A DNA stretch of 64,000 bases. It comes from Gammaproteobacteria bacterium. Its GTDB lineage: Bacteria; Pseudomonadota; Gammaproteobacteria; Steroidobacterales; GCA-2729495. Under the pieces are notes generated by a model, which worked only from the letters and a program-made list of their open reading frames with translations, was not told where the DNA came from and did no database searches. The stretch is taken from assembly GCA_024229935.1 (NCBI GenBank), contig JAAERX010000077.1:294389-358388 (forward strand), given 5' to 3'. Position numbers and translations under genes: made by a program. Position 1 is the first letter of the stretch. Each line of letters starts with the position of its first letter. Of the stretch, positions 41,172 through 50,622 are shown piece by piece.

Positions 41172-42407
41172 TTGATACGCAAAGAATGGCAATCCAGATG
41201 CTTATGGCACCGTCACTCCCAAGTGGCCTGGCTGCTTACGCTGTGCACTCTATCCTTGTGTGCCGTATTAACACCCGTAACTACTCATGCCCACAGTATT
41301 CGACCCGCCGTAGTTACCATGGTTATTACAAATAACACAGATACATCGTTAGAAGGCGAGCAAACAGGGAAAGTAACAAGGGAAAAGACGGGACAAAGAG
41401 AGGTTCAGCTACAGATCCGCACAAATCTTGAGGTAATACTGGCTAATATCTCACCCGACTATACTGATACCAGTGATGCACCCAATGCTGAGTTATATGA
41501 TCGCTTACGTGCCTTGCCTGCTAATGACCTTTTAATAAAGTTTGATAGTTTTGCACCAACATTCACCAGTAAGCTTAGGCTTGAAGCTGATGGCCAACCC
41601 GTAGAGCTTCGTTACATCGGTGTAGATATACCCAAGGGTATAGACCCGGAACTGGTGCGGGATTCTTATATTTACCTGCAGGGCAAGCTGCCCGAAAATG
41701 TCGTTGCTCTGACCTGGCAATGGCCTGATGACTACGGCAGCAATGTATTGCGAATCAAACGCAGTAATGAAGAAGCTGTATCTGCATGGCTCAAGCGCGG
41801 TCAGGCCAGCAAGCCATACCTGTTATCTGCAACTACGGTTAAACAAAGCCGGATAGCTATAGCCCTCGACTACGTTGCTATAGGATTTGAACACATCCTG
41901 CCCAAGGGCCTGGACCACATTCTGTTTGTGTTTGGTATCTTTCTGCTCAGCATTCACCTCAAACCATTATTGTGGCAAGTCACAGCATTCACTGTCGCTC
42001 ATACCATTACACTGGGCCTATGTGTTTACGGCCTAATCTCAGTACCTGCATCTGTAGTGGAGCCTCTAATTGCTTTATCTATTGCCTATATAGGCATTGA
42101 AAACTGCCTGTCCTCACGCTTACACTCCTGGCGTATAGTCATTGTCTTCTGTTTCGGCTTATTACACGGTATGGGGTTCGCTGGCGTATTATCTGAAATT
42201 GGTTTGCCACAATCAGAGTTTCTAACTGCACTCATCACCTTTAATGTGGGTGTTGAACTGGGGCAACTTACTATTATTCTTATGGCATTTATTGTATTGG
42301 GGCGGTGGCGTAATAAAGATTGGTACAGATTTCGAGTTGTTATCCCATTTTCTGCACTCATATCTGCGACGGGTCTTTACTGGACCTGGGAACGAATTTT
42401 TAGCTAA
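41172..42407 (+). CDS. HupE/UreJ-like membrane protein with periplasmic N-domain
   Basis: 411 residues if the TTG at 41172 is used. The frame is open from 40935 but that part overlaps the DUF4198 gene; no in-frame ATG lies between, and a GTG at 41223 would leave no positive charges before the hydrophobic core. A signal peptide ends at THAHS; a periplasmic domain (about 45-240) is followed by seven membrane segments with IGFEHILPKGLDHILFVFG, FTVAHTITLGL and LLHGMGFAGVL, the HupE/UreJ motifs. HupE/UreJ are nickel permeases, but no urease or hydrogenase gene is here. Confidence 0.82.
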   Translation: MIRKEWQSRCLWHRHSQVAWLLTLCTLSLCAVLTPVTTHAHSIRPAVVTMVITNNTDTSLEGEQTGKVTREKTGQREVQLQIRTNLEVILANISPDYTDTSDAPNAELYDRLRALPANDLLIKFDSFAPTFTSKLRLEADGQPVELRYIGVDIPKGIDPELVRDSYIYLQGKLPENVVALTWQWPDDYGSNVLRIKRSNEEAVSAWLKRGQASKPYLLSATTVKQSRIAIALDYVAIGFEHILPKGLDHILFVFGIFLLSIHLKPLLWQVTAFTVAHTITLGLCVYGLISVPASVVEPLIALSIAYIGIENCLSSRLHSWRIVIVFCFGLLHGMGFAGVLSEIGLPQSEFLTALITFNVGVELGQLTIILMAFIVLGRWRNKDWYRFRVVIPFSALISATGLYWTWERIFS

Positions 42408-42548
42408 CGAATAAATTACTCAGGATGGTTGTATAAATTTTAATATCACCACTTGCGCCTGCATGCTTTGAGCATACCTTTGCGAGTATCATTAATTTCC
42501 GGGGGCATTTCCCGCTAACGCACATTTATCCGTTAGAATGCCCTTCTT

Positions 42549-42869
42549 ATGAAGCAATTCTCACAATTTGGTTACGGTTCAGGCCCTGGACAGCCAGGCG
42601 GATTACTGGGCCGTATTGTCGCATTTGTCATTGGGGCGCTAGTATTAGCCGCCTCAATATTCCTGGGCGCCATATTCTTCGCAGCTCTCCTTGGGTTTGT
42701 CCTGATAGTTGCAGTAGTGGTTATGATTCGTGTCTGGTGGCTAAAGCGTAAGATGCAAAGCTATACGCGACAACATGGCGATATAGATGCTGAGTACACC
42801 GTTGTCATGGAAGACCGCAAGGAGATTAATCAGCAGGTGAACAAACAAAGCAATGAGAATGATCGATAG
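42549..42869 (+). CDS. Small membrane protein of unknown function
   Basis: 106 residues. A Gly-rich N-terminus (FGYGSGPGQPGG) is followed by two hydrophobic segments (about 24-62), a basic turn (RVWWLKRKMQ), and a polar tail rich in Asn and Gln. Not recognised as a named family. Followed 21 bp later by the histidine-phosphatase-like gene, so the two are probably cotranscribed. Confidence 0.7.
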   Translation: MKQFSQFGYGSGPGQPGGLLGRIVAFVIGALVLAASIFLGAIFFAALLGFVLIVAVVVMIRVWWLKRKMQSYTRQHGDIDAEYTVVMEDRKEINQQVNKQSNENDR

Positions 42870-42890
42870 AACGCCTGCAGAGACTTATTA

Positions 42891-43493
42891 ATGGATGATG
42901 CACATAATTCACTAGGACGCAGACAGCGTCGCAGACAGCGCAGGCGGGCCACAATTCTTGGATTTGTGTTTTTTGCCATAGGTATGGCATGGTTTTTTGA
43001 ATTACAGGCAACCACCACTGTTATCGTCACGCGCTATGCAAATATAGCTACACTAGGTGGAACAGACCCCGGCCTCAGCCCACAGGGGCAGCAACGCGCT
43101 ACAGAGCTTGCCCGGGTGCTAGGTGATGCTGATGTAGTTGCCGGTGTTGATGCTATTTTCATTGCCCCTAATCGACGTTCCCGCGACACCACTGTTGAAT
43201 TGGCCATGCATAACGAAGCACCTGTGCACACAGTTGAAGATCCAGCTGATGTAGAGGCGCTGGTTGAACGTATACTCCTTGAGTTTAAAGGGAAAATTGT
43301 TCTTGTTGTTACCGAACCGGAATTGATGCAGCCATTGATTCGTGAAATGCATGGCAGTAAAAAATTACCCCCAAGTGAACAAGTAGGCTACGACAACCTT
43401 TATATCGTAACTATTCCATGGTTTGGCAAAGTAAAAACACTGCGGCTGCATTATGGCGCTATCGACTATCTACCCGCTCCTGAAGCTGGCTGA
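42891..43493 (+). CDS. Membrane-anchored histidine-phosphatase-fold protein lacking catalytic histidines
   Basis: 200 residues: a very basic N-terminus (GRRQRRRQRRR), one membrane segment (about 22-40), then a phosphoglycerate-mutase-like domain. The fold is recognised from DPGLSPQGQQRATELARVL and NRRSRDTT. The signature R-H-G/A is VTRYAN here, so the nucleophilic His is Tyr; the second catalytic His position is Glu (LVVTEPEL). Hydrolase activity is therefore unlikely; a binding or regulatory role is inferred. Upstream neighbour is a small membrane protein. Confidence 0.72.
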   Translation: MDDAHNSLGRRQRRRQRRRATILGFVFFAIGMAWFFELQATTTVIVTRYANIATLGGTDPGLSPQGQQRATELARVLGDADVVAGVDAIFIAPNRRSRDTTVELAMHNEAPVHTVEDPADVEALVERILLEFKGKIVLVVTEPELMQPLIREMHGSKKLPPSEQVGYDNLYIVTIPWFGKVKTLRLHYGAIDYLPAPEAG

Positions 43494-43529
43494 TTTTTTC
43501 TGCCTACCAGCCATAGAAGCTTATACACC

Positions 43530-43943
43530 ATGTCATTTCAGCGCTCTTTTACTATTAGCACACACGGGCGAGGAACCACTGACATTACAGAGCCTGTCCA
43601 AAATTTTGTTAGACAATCCACAATAGAGCAGGGCCTGGTGCATATCTTCATCCACCATACGAGCGCCTCACTGATGCTGTGTGAAAATGCCGATCCGACA
43701 GTACGAACTGACCTGGAAAACTTTATGGGCAGGCTGACACCCGATGCTGATCCACTATTCCAGCATACAGCTGAAGGACCTGATGACATGTCTGCTCATA
43801 TACGTTCAGTACTAACGCAGACAGGCATATCCATACCTGTTCAAGCTGGCAAATGTGATCTTGGTACATGGCAGGGCATCTATCTCTGGGAGCACCGGAC
43901 TCAGGCCCATCAACGACGGATTACAGTCACCGTTATAAACTGA
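43530..43943 (+). CDS. yjbQ: YjbQ family protein (UPF0047)
   Basis: 137 residues with the family motifs VHIFIHHTSASLMLCENADPTV, FQHTAEGPDDM and CDLGTWQGIYLWEHR. Proteins of this family have thiamine-phosphate-synthase-like side activity in E. coli; the physiological role is uncertain. Start ATG 36 bp after the preceding gene. Confidence 0.9.
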   Translation: MSFQRSFTISTHGRGTTDITEPVQNFVRQSTIEQGLVHIFIHHTSASLMLCENADPTVRTDLENFMGRLTPDADPLFQHTAEGPDDMSAHIRSVLTQTGISIPVQAGKCDLGTWQGIYLWEHRTQAHQRRITVTVIN

Positions 43944-44189
43944 GTTTTAAACTTTGATTTAATTTAAAAAAAATCACCGAAGTTCAAATTGCCTGCTGCC
44001 CTTTGAAGCTATAGATGACAATGTAAGTTGCTGGCTGAACAGTCAGTACTATCGATTGCTATTCTCCTCACTTAGAATGGGCGCCGTTGCCCCTAACTCA
44101 GTTCGTGTTAGGAGCAAAAGGGTGTGTTAACGGATATGAATTGAGCCACTGTCAGCTAGCACTCAACTTAACTAGAATAACCAGGTATT

Positions 44190-44266
44190 GCCCCGGTAGC
44201 TCAGCTGGATAGAGCGTCCGCCTCCTAAGCGGAAGGTCCCACGTTCGAATCGTGGTCGGGGCACCA
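44190..44266 (+). tRNA. tRNA-Arg(CCT)
   Basis: Seventy-seven bases including encoded CCA. Acceptor GCCCCGG pairs with TCGGGGC (one G-T pair), discriminator A. The anticodon loop CTCCTAA lies between TCCGC and GCGGA (anticodon CCT); T-loop GTTCGAATC. A TAGAAT sequence at 44173-44178 could be its -10. No tRNA gene of other type is adjacent. Confidence 0.97.
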
Positions 44267-44394
44267 TTTTACCGCTTCTTACTGGTATTTAGGCGTAACC
44301 CCTCTTTAGGTATGGCAAACAGCGGTTACTTATCAAAGTTACATTAGCAACAATTACTCGGGGTTTACCTGCACTCAAAATTGCTAACTAAAAT

Positions 44395-44724
44395 TTATTT
44401 ACCCCATTGATGTTTTGCAACAGCCTGCAGGTGCATAAGATTTATATGTATCTCATAACAATCAGCTATCTGAACACTATTTTGAATTTCTTTTAGGGTC
44501 CGAATCTCAGGTAATGGCTGTTCTGCCAGTAACAACTCCGACACATAACCCTCAAGTTTCAGATGGATACGTGTCAGTGTCCGGTCCAGTTCTGAGCCAG
44601 AGGCTGTCACATCTGGTATATCCGGCACGCTGGCCAGAAGGCGACCATCCGCTTCTTTAGTTATACAAACAGGTACAAGCACATTATTTCTCGGTCTAAT
44701 TAAATCCGGGGTATTGGATATCAC
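44395..44724 (-). CDS. HicB-like antitoxin-family protein without a visible partner
   Basis: 109 residues with a GTG start. The core LVPVCITKEADGRLLASVPDIPDVTASGSELDRTLTRIHLKLEGY resembles HicB-type RNase-H-like domains (VxKExDGxxxAxxPDxPG). The usual C-terminal DNA-binding domain is not evident; instead it ends in EIHINLMHLQAVAKHQWGK. No hicA-sized gene is next to it, so it is an orphan or has a non-TA role. Family assignment is moderate. Confidence 0.55.
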   Translation of the reverse strand: MISNTPDLIRPRNNVLVPVCITKEADGRLLASVPDIPDVTASGSELDRTLTRIHLKLEGYVSELLLAEQPLPEIRTLKEIQNSVQIADCYEIHINLMHLQAVAKHQWGK

Positions 44725-45387
44725 AGTAGACTTGCTAGCAATACGGTAGTTATCCTGGCATCAATTTAAACCCACTAAATTTGCGCAGCAAGACAAGCTG
44801 TTCACACTACGGTCACTACAGAAAAGTGCGGTCCAGCCACATGATTACTTCGAATATTTAAATAAGATTAGTGCTACATGATAAATAGATCAAACAGTTA
44901 TACAACTTAGTTAATTTCTATACTTGTTTCACATCATTAAACATCCTTTTGTTTGATTACCAAGGGGTTTCCACAGCAATAATTTATGTTTGCTGCCTTC
45001 ATCCTGAAATACCTGTCTCCCGGGAGAGAGGAACTCCATCTTGCTATGCAGGCACCTCTGGATACGAAAACCCACGGCTTTCTGCTGCTTAAGTATTAAT
45101 TGACAGCAACTGGCACACCTTTTCTTGTTAGATATGCCCACGTTCAAGTTAGCCGGGCTGATACCCGTACGGTGAATTCCGGAACGTTTCTGTGCTCTTT
45201 ATGCCTTCCTCATTATTTATCAGTTTTATCAGGTACCTATATACATTATCAATATAAAGCCTTAGGTATTTCATCTGCGTAGTTTCCCTTGTGATTTTAG
45301 AAGCAAACACCAATCAGGGTAGTGACAACCTGTTATAGCCGTTATTATTGCGGCTATTGTTGTTAGTTATCTTTTGGAGTTATGCGC
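44725..45387. other. 663-bp region without an identifiable gene
   Basis: Between the HicB-like gene and the YfaZ-like gene. AT-rich in the first 200 bp. A minus-strand TTG-initiated frame of 72 codons (44929-45147) has two short Cys motifs but no ribosome binding site or family resemblance. Just before the YfaZ gene there is a perfect 7-bp inverted repeat ATAGCCG/CGGCTAT (45335-45357, 9-nt loop) in what is probably its 5' UTR. Nothing else is supported. Confidence 0.4.
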
Positions 45388-45945
45388 ATGAAAACCACTG
45401 CCGCTATTCTGGCAGCATTTTTGCTATGCATGAATGCTTTTGCAGGTGAGCTTGACCTTAGTTTTAATGCAGATGCCTTCCGCTTTATATACGGGCAAGA
45501 TTTTAAGAATAACAATCTGGCATGGGATGCCGGTCTGCTGAATAACAGTGATAAGGGTTACGTTGTTAGTTCCAGCCTGTACCTGACCGGCTTTGCCAGT
45601 GATGGCAGCAATCCATTGGAGGCAGGTCTTGGAGGCCGCACCGGTTATGTAAACGGCGATAATTCAGGTCAAACGGGCATTCCATTGGCAATTGGGGGCT
45701 ACCTGAAATACACGCTCCCTGATTTTAATCGTGTCTCTATACGCGGCGATGCCTTCTATGCACCGGACATCCTCACAATCATGGATCTGGACAAATATGA
45801 AGACTACACACTCAAAGTGTCATACAGCCTAATGCATGAGGCCGAAATTTATGTGGGCGTACGATACGTAAAGGCTGAATTTGACAACAACACAAGTCAG
45901 CTGATCGATAACGGTATGCACCTTGGCATTGACCTGCGATTCTAG
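45388..45945 (+). CDS. YfaZ-like outer membrane beta-barrel protein
   Basis: 185 residues from the ATG at 45388, which has TTTTGGAG nine bases upstream; the ATG at 45382 sits too close to it. A signal peptide (about 1-20, ending NAFA) is followed by alternating beta strands and a terminal Phe (LGIDLRF), as in outer-membrane barrels. Segments such as GGYLKYTLPDFNRVSIRGDAFYAPDIL resemble the YfaZ family. Function unknown; 15 bp before yebC. Confidence 0.72.
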   Translation: MKTTAAILAAFLLCMNAFAGELDLSFNADAFRFIYGQDFKNNNLAWDAGLLNNSDKGYVVSSSLYLTGFASDGSNPLEAGLGGRTGYVNGDNSGQTGIPLAIGGYLKYTLPDFNRVSIRGDAFYAPDILTIMDLDKYEDYTLKVSYSLMHEAEIYVGVRYVKAEFDNNTSQLIDNGMHLGIDLRF

Positions 45946-45960
45946 CTACAGGGTATATCT

Positions 45961-46701
45961 ATGGCTGGTCATTCAAAATGGGCAAATATCCAACACCGTA
46001 AAGGTGCTCAGGATAAAAAGCGTGGCAAGTTATTTACCAAGCTGATTCGCCACATTACCGTAGCTGCGCGAGCAGGTGATGATATGGACAGTAATGCTGC
46101 GCTTCGTCTGGCAGTAGACAAAGCCAAGGCTCAGAGCCTACCTAAAGACAAGATTGAATCCGCCATCAAACGTGGCAGTGGCAATATGGATGGTGATGAC
46201 TTTGAGGAAATCACCTATGAGGGTTATGGTCCAGGCGGAGTGGCAGTCATGGTTGAATGCATGACTGACAACCGCAACCGCACTGTTGCAGATGTGCGCC
46301 ACGCATTTACCAAGTGCGGTGGCAATTTGGGTGCAGATGGTTCTGTTGCCTATATGTTCAACAAAGTGGGGCTCTTTAGCTTTCCCCCCGGTACCGATGA
46401 AGACACTGTTATGGAAGCCGCCATTGAAGCCGGTGCAGAAGACGTAGTGGTGGATCAAGATGCATCCATTGAGGTGCTGACCGCTCCACCTGAATTTGAG
46501 GCGGTACAAAAGGGACTCCTAGATGCAGGGCTACCTGCCGAACTGGGTGAAATAACCATGCGCTCATCATTATCAACAGAGCTTGATGAATCCGGAGCAT
46601 CCAGCATGATCGCATTGCTGGAAACACTTGAAGATCTTGACGATGTACAGAATGTATTTTCAAACGCTGAAATCTCTGATGAAATTTTGGCGGGGCTTTG
46701 A
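45961..46701 (+). CDS. yebC: YebC/PmpR family transcriptional regulator or translation factor
   Basis: 246 residues beginning [23 protein letters not shown], the family hallmark, with [15 protein letters not shown] near residue 120 and an acidic C-terminus. Usually encoded just before ruvC. Described as a transcription regulator in some species and as a translation factor in others. Confidence 0.95.
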   Translation: MAGHSKWANIQHRKGAQDKKRGKLFTKLIRHITVAARAGDDMDSNAALRLAVDKAKAQSLPKDKIESAIKRGSGNMDGDDFEEITYEGYGPGGVAVMVECMTDNRNRTVADVRHAFTKCGGNLGADGSVAYMFNKVGLFSFPPGTDEDTVMEAAIEAGAEDVVVDQDASIEVLTAPPEFEAVQKGLLDAGLPAELGEITMRSSLSTELDESGASSMIALLETLEDLDDVQNVFSNAEISDEILAGL

Positions 46702-46714
46702 CAGGATTGAGTAA

Positions 46715-47233
46715 ATGAGATCCTGGACCCGCATATTAGGTATTGACCCAGGATTCAGGGTAACGGGTTATGGCCTAATCGATACCAATGGACAGGAAAG
46801 CAAATACGTAGCCAGTGGAGTCATCCGTGCTGTTGCGGCTAAAGAACCAGCAGCAAGGCTGCAAATAATTTTTACTGCAGTCACTGAGCTTGTACAGAAA
46901 CATCAACCTGCTGAATTGGCCATTGAACGCGTGTTTGTGCATCGTAATCCAGACAGCGCCCTAAAATTGGGACAGGCAAGATCCGCAGCCATTTGTGCAA
47001 CTTTTACAGACACTATTTCTGTGCATGAATATGCTGCACGTGAAGTAAAACAGGCCATTGTTGGCAAGGGCAGTGCAAATAAAGATCAGGTACTACATAT
47101 GGTACGGGTCTTACTGAATTTGGGTAGCGAACTCGACGGTATGGAAATGGATGCCTCAGATGCACTCGGTATAGCACTCTGTCACGCACATACACGTACA
47201 GTAGTCCGGCAGTATGCGGAGGCCATGTCATGA
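46715..47233 (+). CDS. ruvC: Holliday junction resolvase RuvC
   Basis: Endonuclease that resolves Holliday junctions, 172 residues. Four-acid active site: Asp in ILGIDPGFRVTGYG, Glu in LAIERVFVHRNPDSA, and the two late Asp in MDASDALGIALCHAH. Overlaps ruvA by 4 bp. I see no LexA box upstream of this operon. Confidence 0.96.
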   Translation: MRSWTRILGIDPGFRVTGYGLIDTNGQESKYVASGVIRAVAAKEPAARLQIIFTAVTELVQKHQPAELAIERVFVHRNPDSALKLGQARSAAICATFTDTISVHEYAAREVKQAIVGKGSANKDQVLHMVRVLLNLGSELDGMEMDASDALGIALCHAHTRTVVRQYAEAMS

Positions 47234-47838
47234 TTGGTTTTCTACGTGGCAAGCTGGCACACAAAATGCCACCACAACTTGTCATTGACGTAAATGGGGT
47301 GGGCTATGAGGTTGATGCACCCATGTCCACCTGCCTTAATTTACCCGCTGTCGGCGCTGAAATACATCTCGTCACACACCTTGTTGTACGTGAAGATCAG
47401 CACACACTCTACGGTTTCTCAAGTGAACTTGAGCGACAACTATTCCGTGACCTTCTAAAGGTCAATCGTGTGGGTGCAAAACTTGCACTAGGCATTCTCT
47501 CCGGCATCAGTGTCGAACATTTTATCCGTTGTGTACATGATGAAGACAACGCAACACTATCTAAATTGCCTGGGGTAGGGAAGAAGACCGCAGAAAGATT
47601 AATCCTGGACATGCGTGACCGGGTAAATGTCCAGGCTAAAGATCTTACCCTTGTTAACGTGCATATGAATGACACTGATGGTGAGCCTAAACGTGAAGCA
47701 TTCACGGCACTGACCACACTTGGATACAAACCAGCTGAGGCACGCCGAATGCTAGAGCAAGTCGATACTGAGCTGGCCTCAACTGAAGATATTTTACGTG
47801 ATGTGTTGCAATCAGCAGCACCCGCAAGTGGCATATAG
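47230..47838 (+). CDS. ruvA: Holliday junction branch migration protein RuvA
   Basis: Tetramer that binds the junction and loads RuvB, 202 residues. N-terminal OB domain (MIGFLRGKLAHKMPPQLVIDVNGVGYEV), helix-hairpin-helix pair (VNRVGAKLALGILSG and LPGVGKKTAERLILDMRD near 105-130), and a C-terminal RuvB-binding domain (FTALTTLGYKPAEARRML). Confidence 0.96.
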   Translation: MIGFLRGKLAHKMPPQLVIDVNGVGYEVDAPMSTCLNLPAVGAEIHLVTHLVVREDQHTLYGFSSELERQLFRDLLKVNRVGAKLALGILSGISVEHFIRCVHDEDNATLSKLPGVGKKTAERLILDMRDRVNVQAKDLTLVNVHMNDTDGEPKREAFTALTTLGYKPAEARRMLEQVDTELASTEDILRDVLQSAAPASGI

Positions 47839-47873
47839 ACTCAAATCGTGATTATGGGACGTAATCAACACAC

Positions 47874-48980
47874 ATGACTGATGCAGCAGAAAATGACCGC
47901 CTGATTTCCGGACTCAGCGAACCAGATGAAGCACTTCTGGAACAGTCCATTCGTCCTGAAAGTCTTGACGATTACATCGGTCAGGCCGCTGTAAAAAAAC
48001 AGATGCGTATCTTCATTGCAGCAGCAAAAAAACGCACTGATGCACTTGACCACACGCTAATATTTGGTCCACCGGGACTGGGTAAAACCACCCTTGCAGG
48101 TATTATTGCCCGGGAAATGAACGTCAACCTGAGGCATACCTCAGGCCCAGTACTCGAACGCCCGGGCGACCTGGCCGCCATGTTAACGAGCCTTGAAGCT
48201 GGTGACGTACTGTTTGTCGATGAGATTCATCGTCTGAGCCCGGTTGTGGAAGAAGTGCTTTATCCTGCAATGGAAGATTTTCAGCTGGATATCATGATTG
48301 GTGAGGGACCTGCAGCCAGATCTATCAAACTTAACCTCAAGCCCTTCACACTTGTCGGTGCGACCACACGTGCGGGATTGCTAACCTCTCCATTACGAGA
48401 CCGTTTTGGAATTGTGCAACGTCTGGAGTTTTATTCTGAAGATGAACTCCAAACAATTGTAAATCGAGCTGCTAAAATTATAGGTGTAGGCATAGATGGT
48501 GCAGGTGCCACTGAAATCGCCCGACGCGCACGAGGGACACCGCGAATTGCTAACCGACTGCTGCGACGTGTACGTGATTATGCCGATATTGAGGCAAATA
48601 GCTTTATTGATGGTGAGGTAGCACGGGCCGCTATGGACATGCTGGATGTGGACCCCAATGGCTTCGATATGATGGATCGAAAGTTACTGCTCACTATTAT
48701 TGAAAAATTTGATGGTGGCCCGGTCGGCATTGATTCCTCTGCTGCTGCTATAGGCGAAGAACGCGGCACAATTGAAGATGTGCTTGAACCTTTTCTTATA
48801 CAACAGGGGTACCTTATGCGCACCCCGCGTGGTCGGGTTGCCACAGCACGCGCCTATCAACATTTTGGTCTGCCAGTACCATCATCTCAAGAAAGTATTT
48901 ATGGGCAGGATAGTAATCGGGAACTTCCGCTGTTTGATGCGGACAAAACAGATACTAATGGAGACGGGCAGGATGCCTGA
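47874..48980 (+). CDS. ruvB: Holliday junction branch migration ATPase RuvB
   Basis: AAA+ motor of the RuvAB complex, 368 residues. LDDYIGQ, Walker [13 protein letters not shown] near 62, Walker [17 protein letters not shown], sensor [18 protein letters not shown], and a C-terminal winged helix with [24 protein letters not shown]. The acidic tail (after residue 345) is species specific. Confidence 0.97.
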   Translation: MTDAAENDRLISGLSEPDEALLEQSIRPESLDDYIGQAAVKKQMRIFIAAAKKRTDALDHTLIFGPPGLGKTTLAGIIAREMNVNLRHTSGPVLERPGDLAAMLTSLEAGDVLFVDEIHRLSPVVEEVLYPAMEDFQLDIMIGEGPAARSIKLNLKPFTLVGATTRAGLLTSPLRDRFGIVQRLEFYSEDELQTIVNRAAKIIGVGIDGAGATEIARRARGTPRIANRLLRRVRDYADIEANSFIDGEVARAAMDMLDVDPNGFDMMDRKLLLTIIEKFDGGPVGIDSSAAAIGEERGTIEDVLEPFLIQQGYLMRTPRGRVATARAYQHFGLPVPSSQESIYGQDSNRELPLFDADKTDTNGDGQDA

Positions 48981-49022
48981 CCTTTCTTTTTTGGAGCAGA
49001 CGGGCTTAAGGAACAAGCAACC

Positions 49023-49445
49023 GTGGATTCAGATCAGCAGTTAAACGAAGACTGGGATACCCTGCCGGTACGAGTGTATTACGAAGATACAGATGCACAG
49101 GGCGTGGTCTATTTTGCCAACTATTTACACTTCATGGAGCGTGGCCGCACTGAGTGGCTACGTACCCGTGGCGTTGAGCAGGATCAGTTAATGCAGGAAC
49201 AAAATCTGTGTTTCAGTCTCGTTAATACACAGGTACATTTTTTACGACCAGCTCGCTTTAACGATGCCTTGAGTGTTCGTACCCGGGTTACCAAAGTGAG
49301 CGGGGCACGCATTATTTTTGAACAGGCTGTGTATCGGGATGATGCCAGTGATGAACTTTTATGCAGTGCGGAGTGTGAAGCCGCCTGCATTACTGCAGAT
49401 ACTTTCAGACCTCGGCGCTTACCGCCTGGGTTACTGTCTAACTAG
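49023..49445 (+). CDS. ybgC: Tol-Pal system-associated acyl-CoA thioesterase YbgC
   Basis: HotDog-fold thioesterase, 140 residues, GTG start. Active-site segment YYEDTDAQGVVYFANYLHFMERGRTEWLR near residues 18-45, then FLRPARFNDALSVRTRVTKV. First gene of the ybgC-tolQ-R-A-B-pal-cpoB group. Confidence 0.93.
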   Translation: MDSDQQLNEDWDTLPVRVYYEDTDAQGVVYFANYLHFMERGRTEWLRTRGVEQDQLMQEQNLCFSLVNTQVHFLRPARFNDALSVRTRVTKVSGARIIFEQAVYRDDASDELLCSAECEAACITADTFRPRRLPPGLLSN

Positions 49446-49471
49446 CGTCATATGAACAGGAAATTTATTTC

Positions 49472-50170
49472 ATGACCACCGACATGTCTTTTCTTGGCCT
49501 GGTACTCCAGGCAAGCCTCATTGTTCAGTTCGTGATGCTGTTGTTGCTTCTTGCTTCAATTGCTTCATGGGCTATTATTTTACGTAAACGCGCCATGCTA
49601 AAAGAAGCCAGCGCCAGTTCAGATGAATTTGAAAGTGATTTCTGGGCTGGGGGTGATCTGACTGCTATTTACAGTGATATTACTAGCAGGGGTGAATCGC
49701 CTTCTAATATGGCTGGAATCTTTGAGTCCGGCTTTCGTGAATTCCGCCGCCTGAATAAACAAGCCGGTATCGAACCTGACCGCGTGCTTGAAGGCGCCAG
49801 ACGAGCAATGCGGGTTGCTCAGCTACGAGAAACCGACCGACTGGAAGAGCATCTGGCTACACTCGCAACCATCGGCTCAACCAGCCCTTATGTTGGTCTG
49901 TTTGGAACAGTCTGGGGCATCATGAATTCATTTCGTGGCCTTGCCAATGTGCAATCTGCCACACTGGCCATGGTTGCACCTGGCATTTCAGAAGCACTGG
50001 TGGCAACTGCCATGGGGCTGTTTGCTGCCATACCGGCTGTTATTGCCTATAACCGCTATGCTGATCAGGTAGGGCGGCTGGAGGTTCGCTACGACACCTT
50101 TGCCGAAGAGTTTTCCACAATATTGCAGCGCTACGCACACACCAAACAAGGTGGCGGAGCACGCAGCTGA
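49472..50170 (+). CDS. tolQ: Tol-Pal system proton channel protein TolQ
   Basis: Inner-membrane motor subunit, 232 residues, three membrane segments: near 10-35 and the pair with TIGSTSPYVGLFGTVWGIMNSF (about 130-150) and GISEALVATAMGLFAAIPAVI (about 170-195). Energises outer-membrane invagination at division. Shares its last base with the tolR start. Paralogous to the ExbB at 2.7 kb. Confidence 0.96.
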   Translation: MTTDMSFLGLVLQASLIVQFVMLLLLLASIASWAIILRKRAMLKEASASSDEFESDFWAGGDLTAIYSDITSRGESPSNMAGIFESGFREFRRLNKQAGIEPDRVLEGARRAMRVAQLRETDRLEEHLATLATIGSTSPYVGLFGTVWGIMNSFRGLANVQSATLAMVAPGISEALVATAMGLFAAIPAVIAYNRYADQVGRLEVRYDTFAEEFSTILQRYAHTKQGGGARS

Positions 50171-50616
50171 TGGAGCAGCTACGTAAACGCCGCCTTATGG
50201 GTGAAATCAACGTCGTGCCTTATATCGACGTGATGCTCGTGCTGCTTATTATTTTTATGGTGACAGCACCGCTCCTAAGCCAGGGTATCAAGGTGGAATT
50301 ACCTGATGCCGGCGCTGAAGTCCTCGATAACGACATGCAGGATACTGACCCACTTATCTTGTCTATTGATGCAGGTGGCTCTTTCTTTCTCAATGTTGGT
50401 GATGACGAGGAAAAGCCCCGTGAAGCAAAGCAAATTTTGCTACTGGCTAAGACGGTACTCAATGCCACACCAGAAGCGCCTGTACTCGTAAAAGCTGATG
50501 AGAACGTACCCTACGGACGGGTTGTCTCAGGTATGGTGCTGCTGCAACGTGCAGGTGCCCGCAAGATCGGCTTTCTAACCGACCCGGCAGCACTGGACCC
50601 ACTTAAGGACAACTGA
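50170..50616 (+). CDS. tolR: Tol-Pal system protein TolR
   Basis: ExbD-family partner of TolQ, 148 residues. The transmembrane segment MGEINVVPYIDVMLVLLIIFMVTAPL carries the conserved proton Asp near residue 23, followed by a periplasmic domain with PVLVKADENVPYGRV. Followed by tolA after 6 bp. Confidence 0.95.
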   Translation: MEQLRKRRLMGEINVVPYIDVMLVLLIIFMVTAPLLSQGIKVELPDAGAEVLDNDMQDTDPLILSIDAGGSFFLNVGDDEEKPREAKQILLLAKTVLNATPEAPVLVKADENVPYGRVVSGMVLLQRAGARKIGFLTDPAALDPLKDN

Positions 50617-50622
50617 TCAGTC

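Noticed and set aside
44929..45147. 72-codon minus-strand frame with cysteine motifs
   Set aside because: TTG start without a ribosome binding site, no recognisable domain, AT-rich context; kept only as a note in the gap entry.
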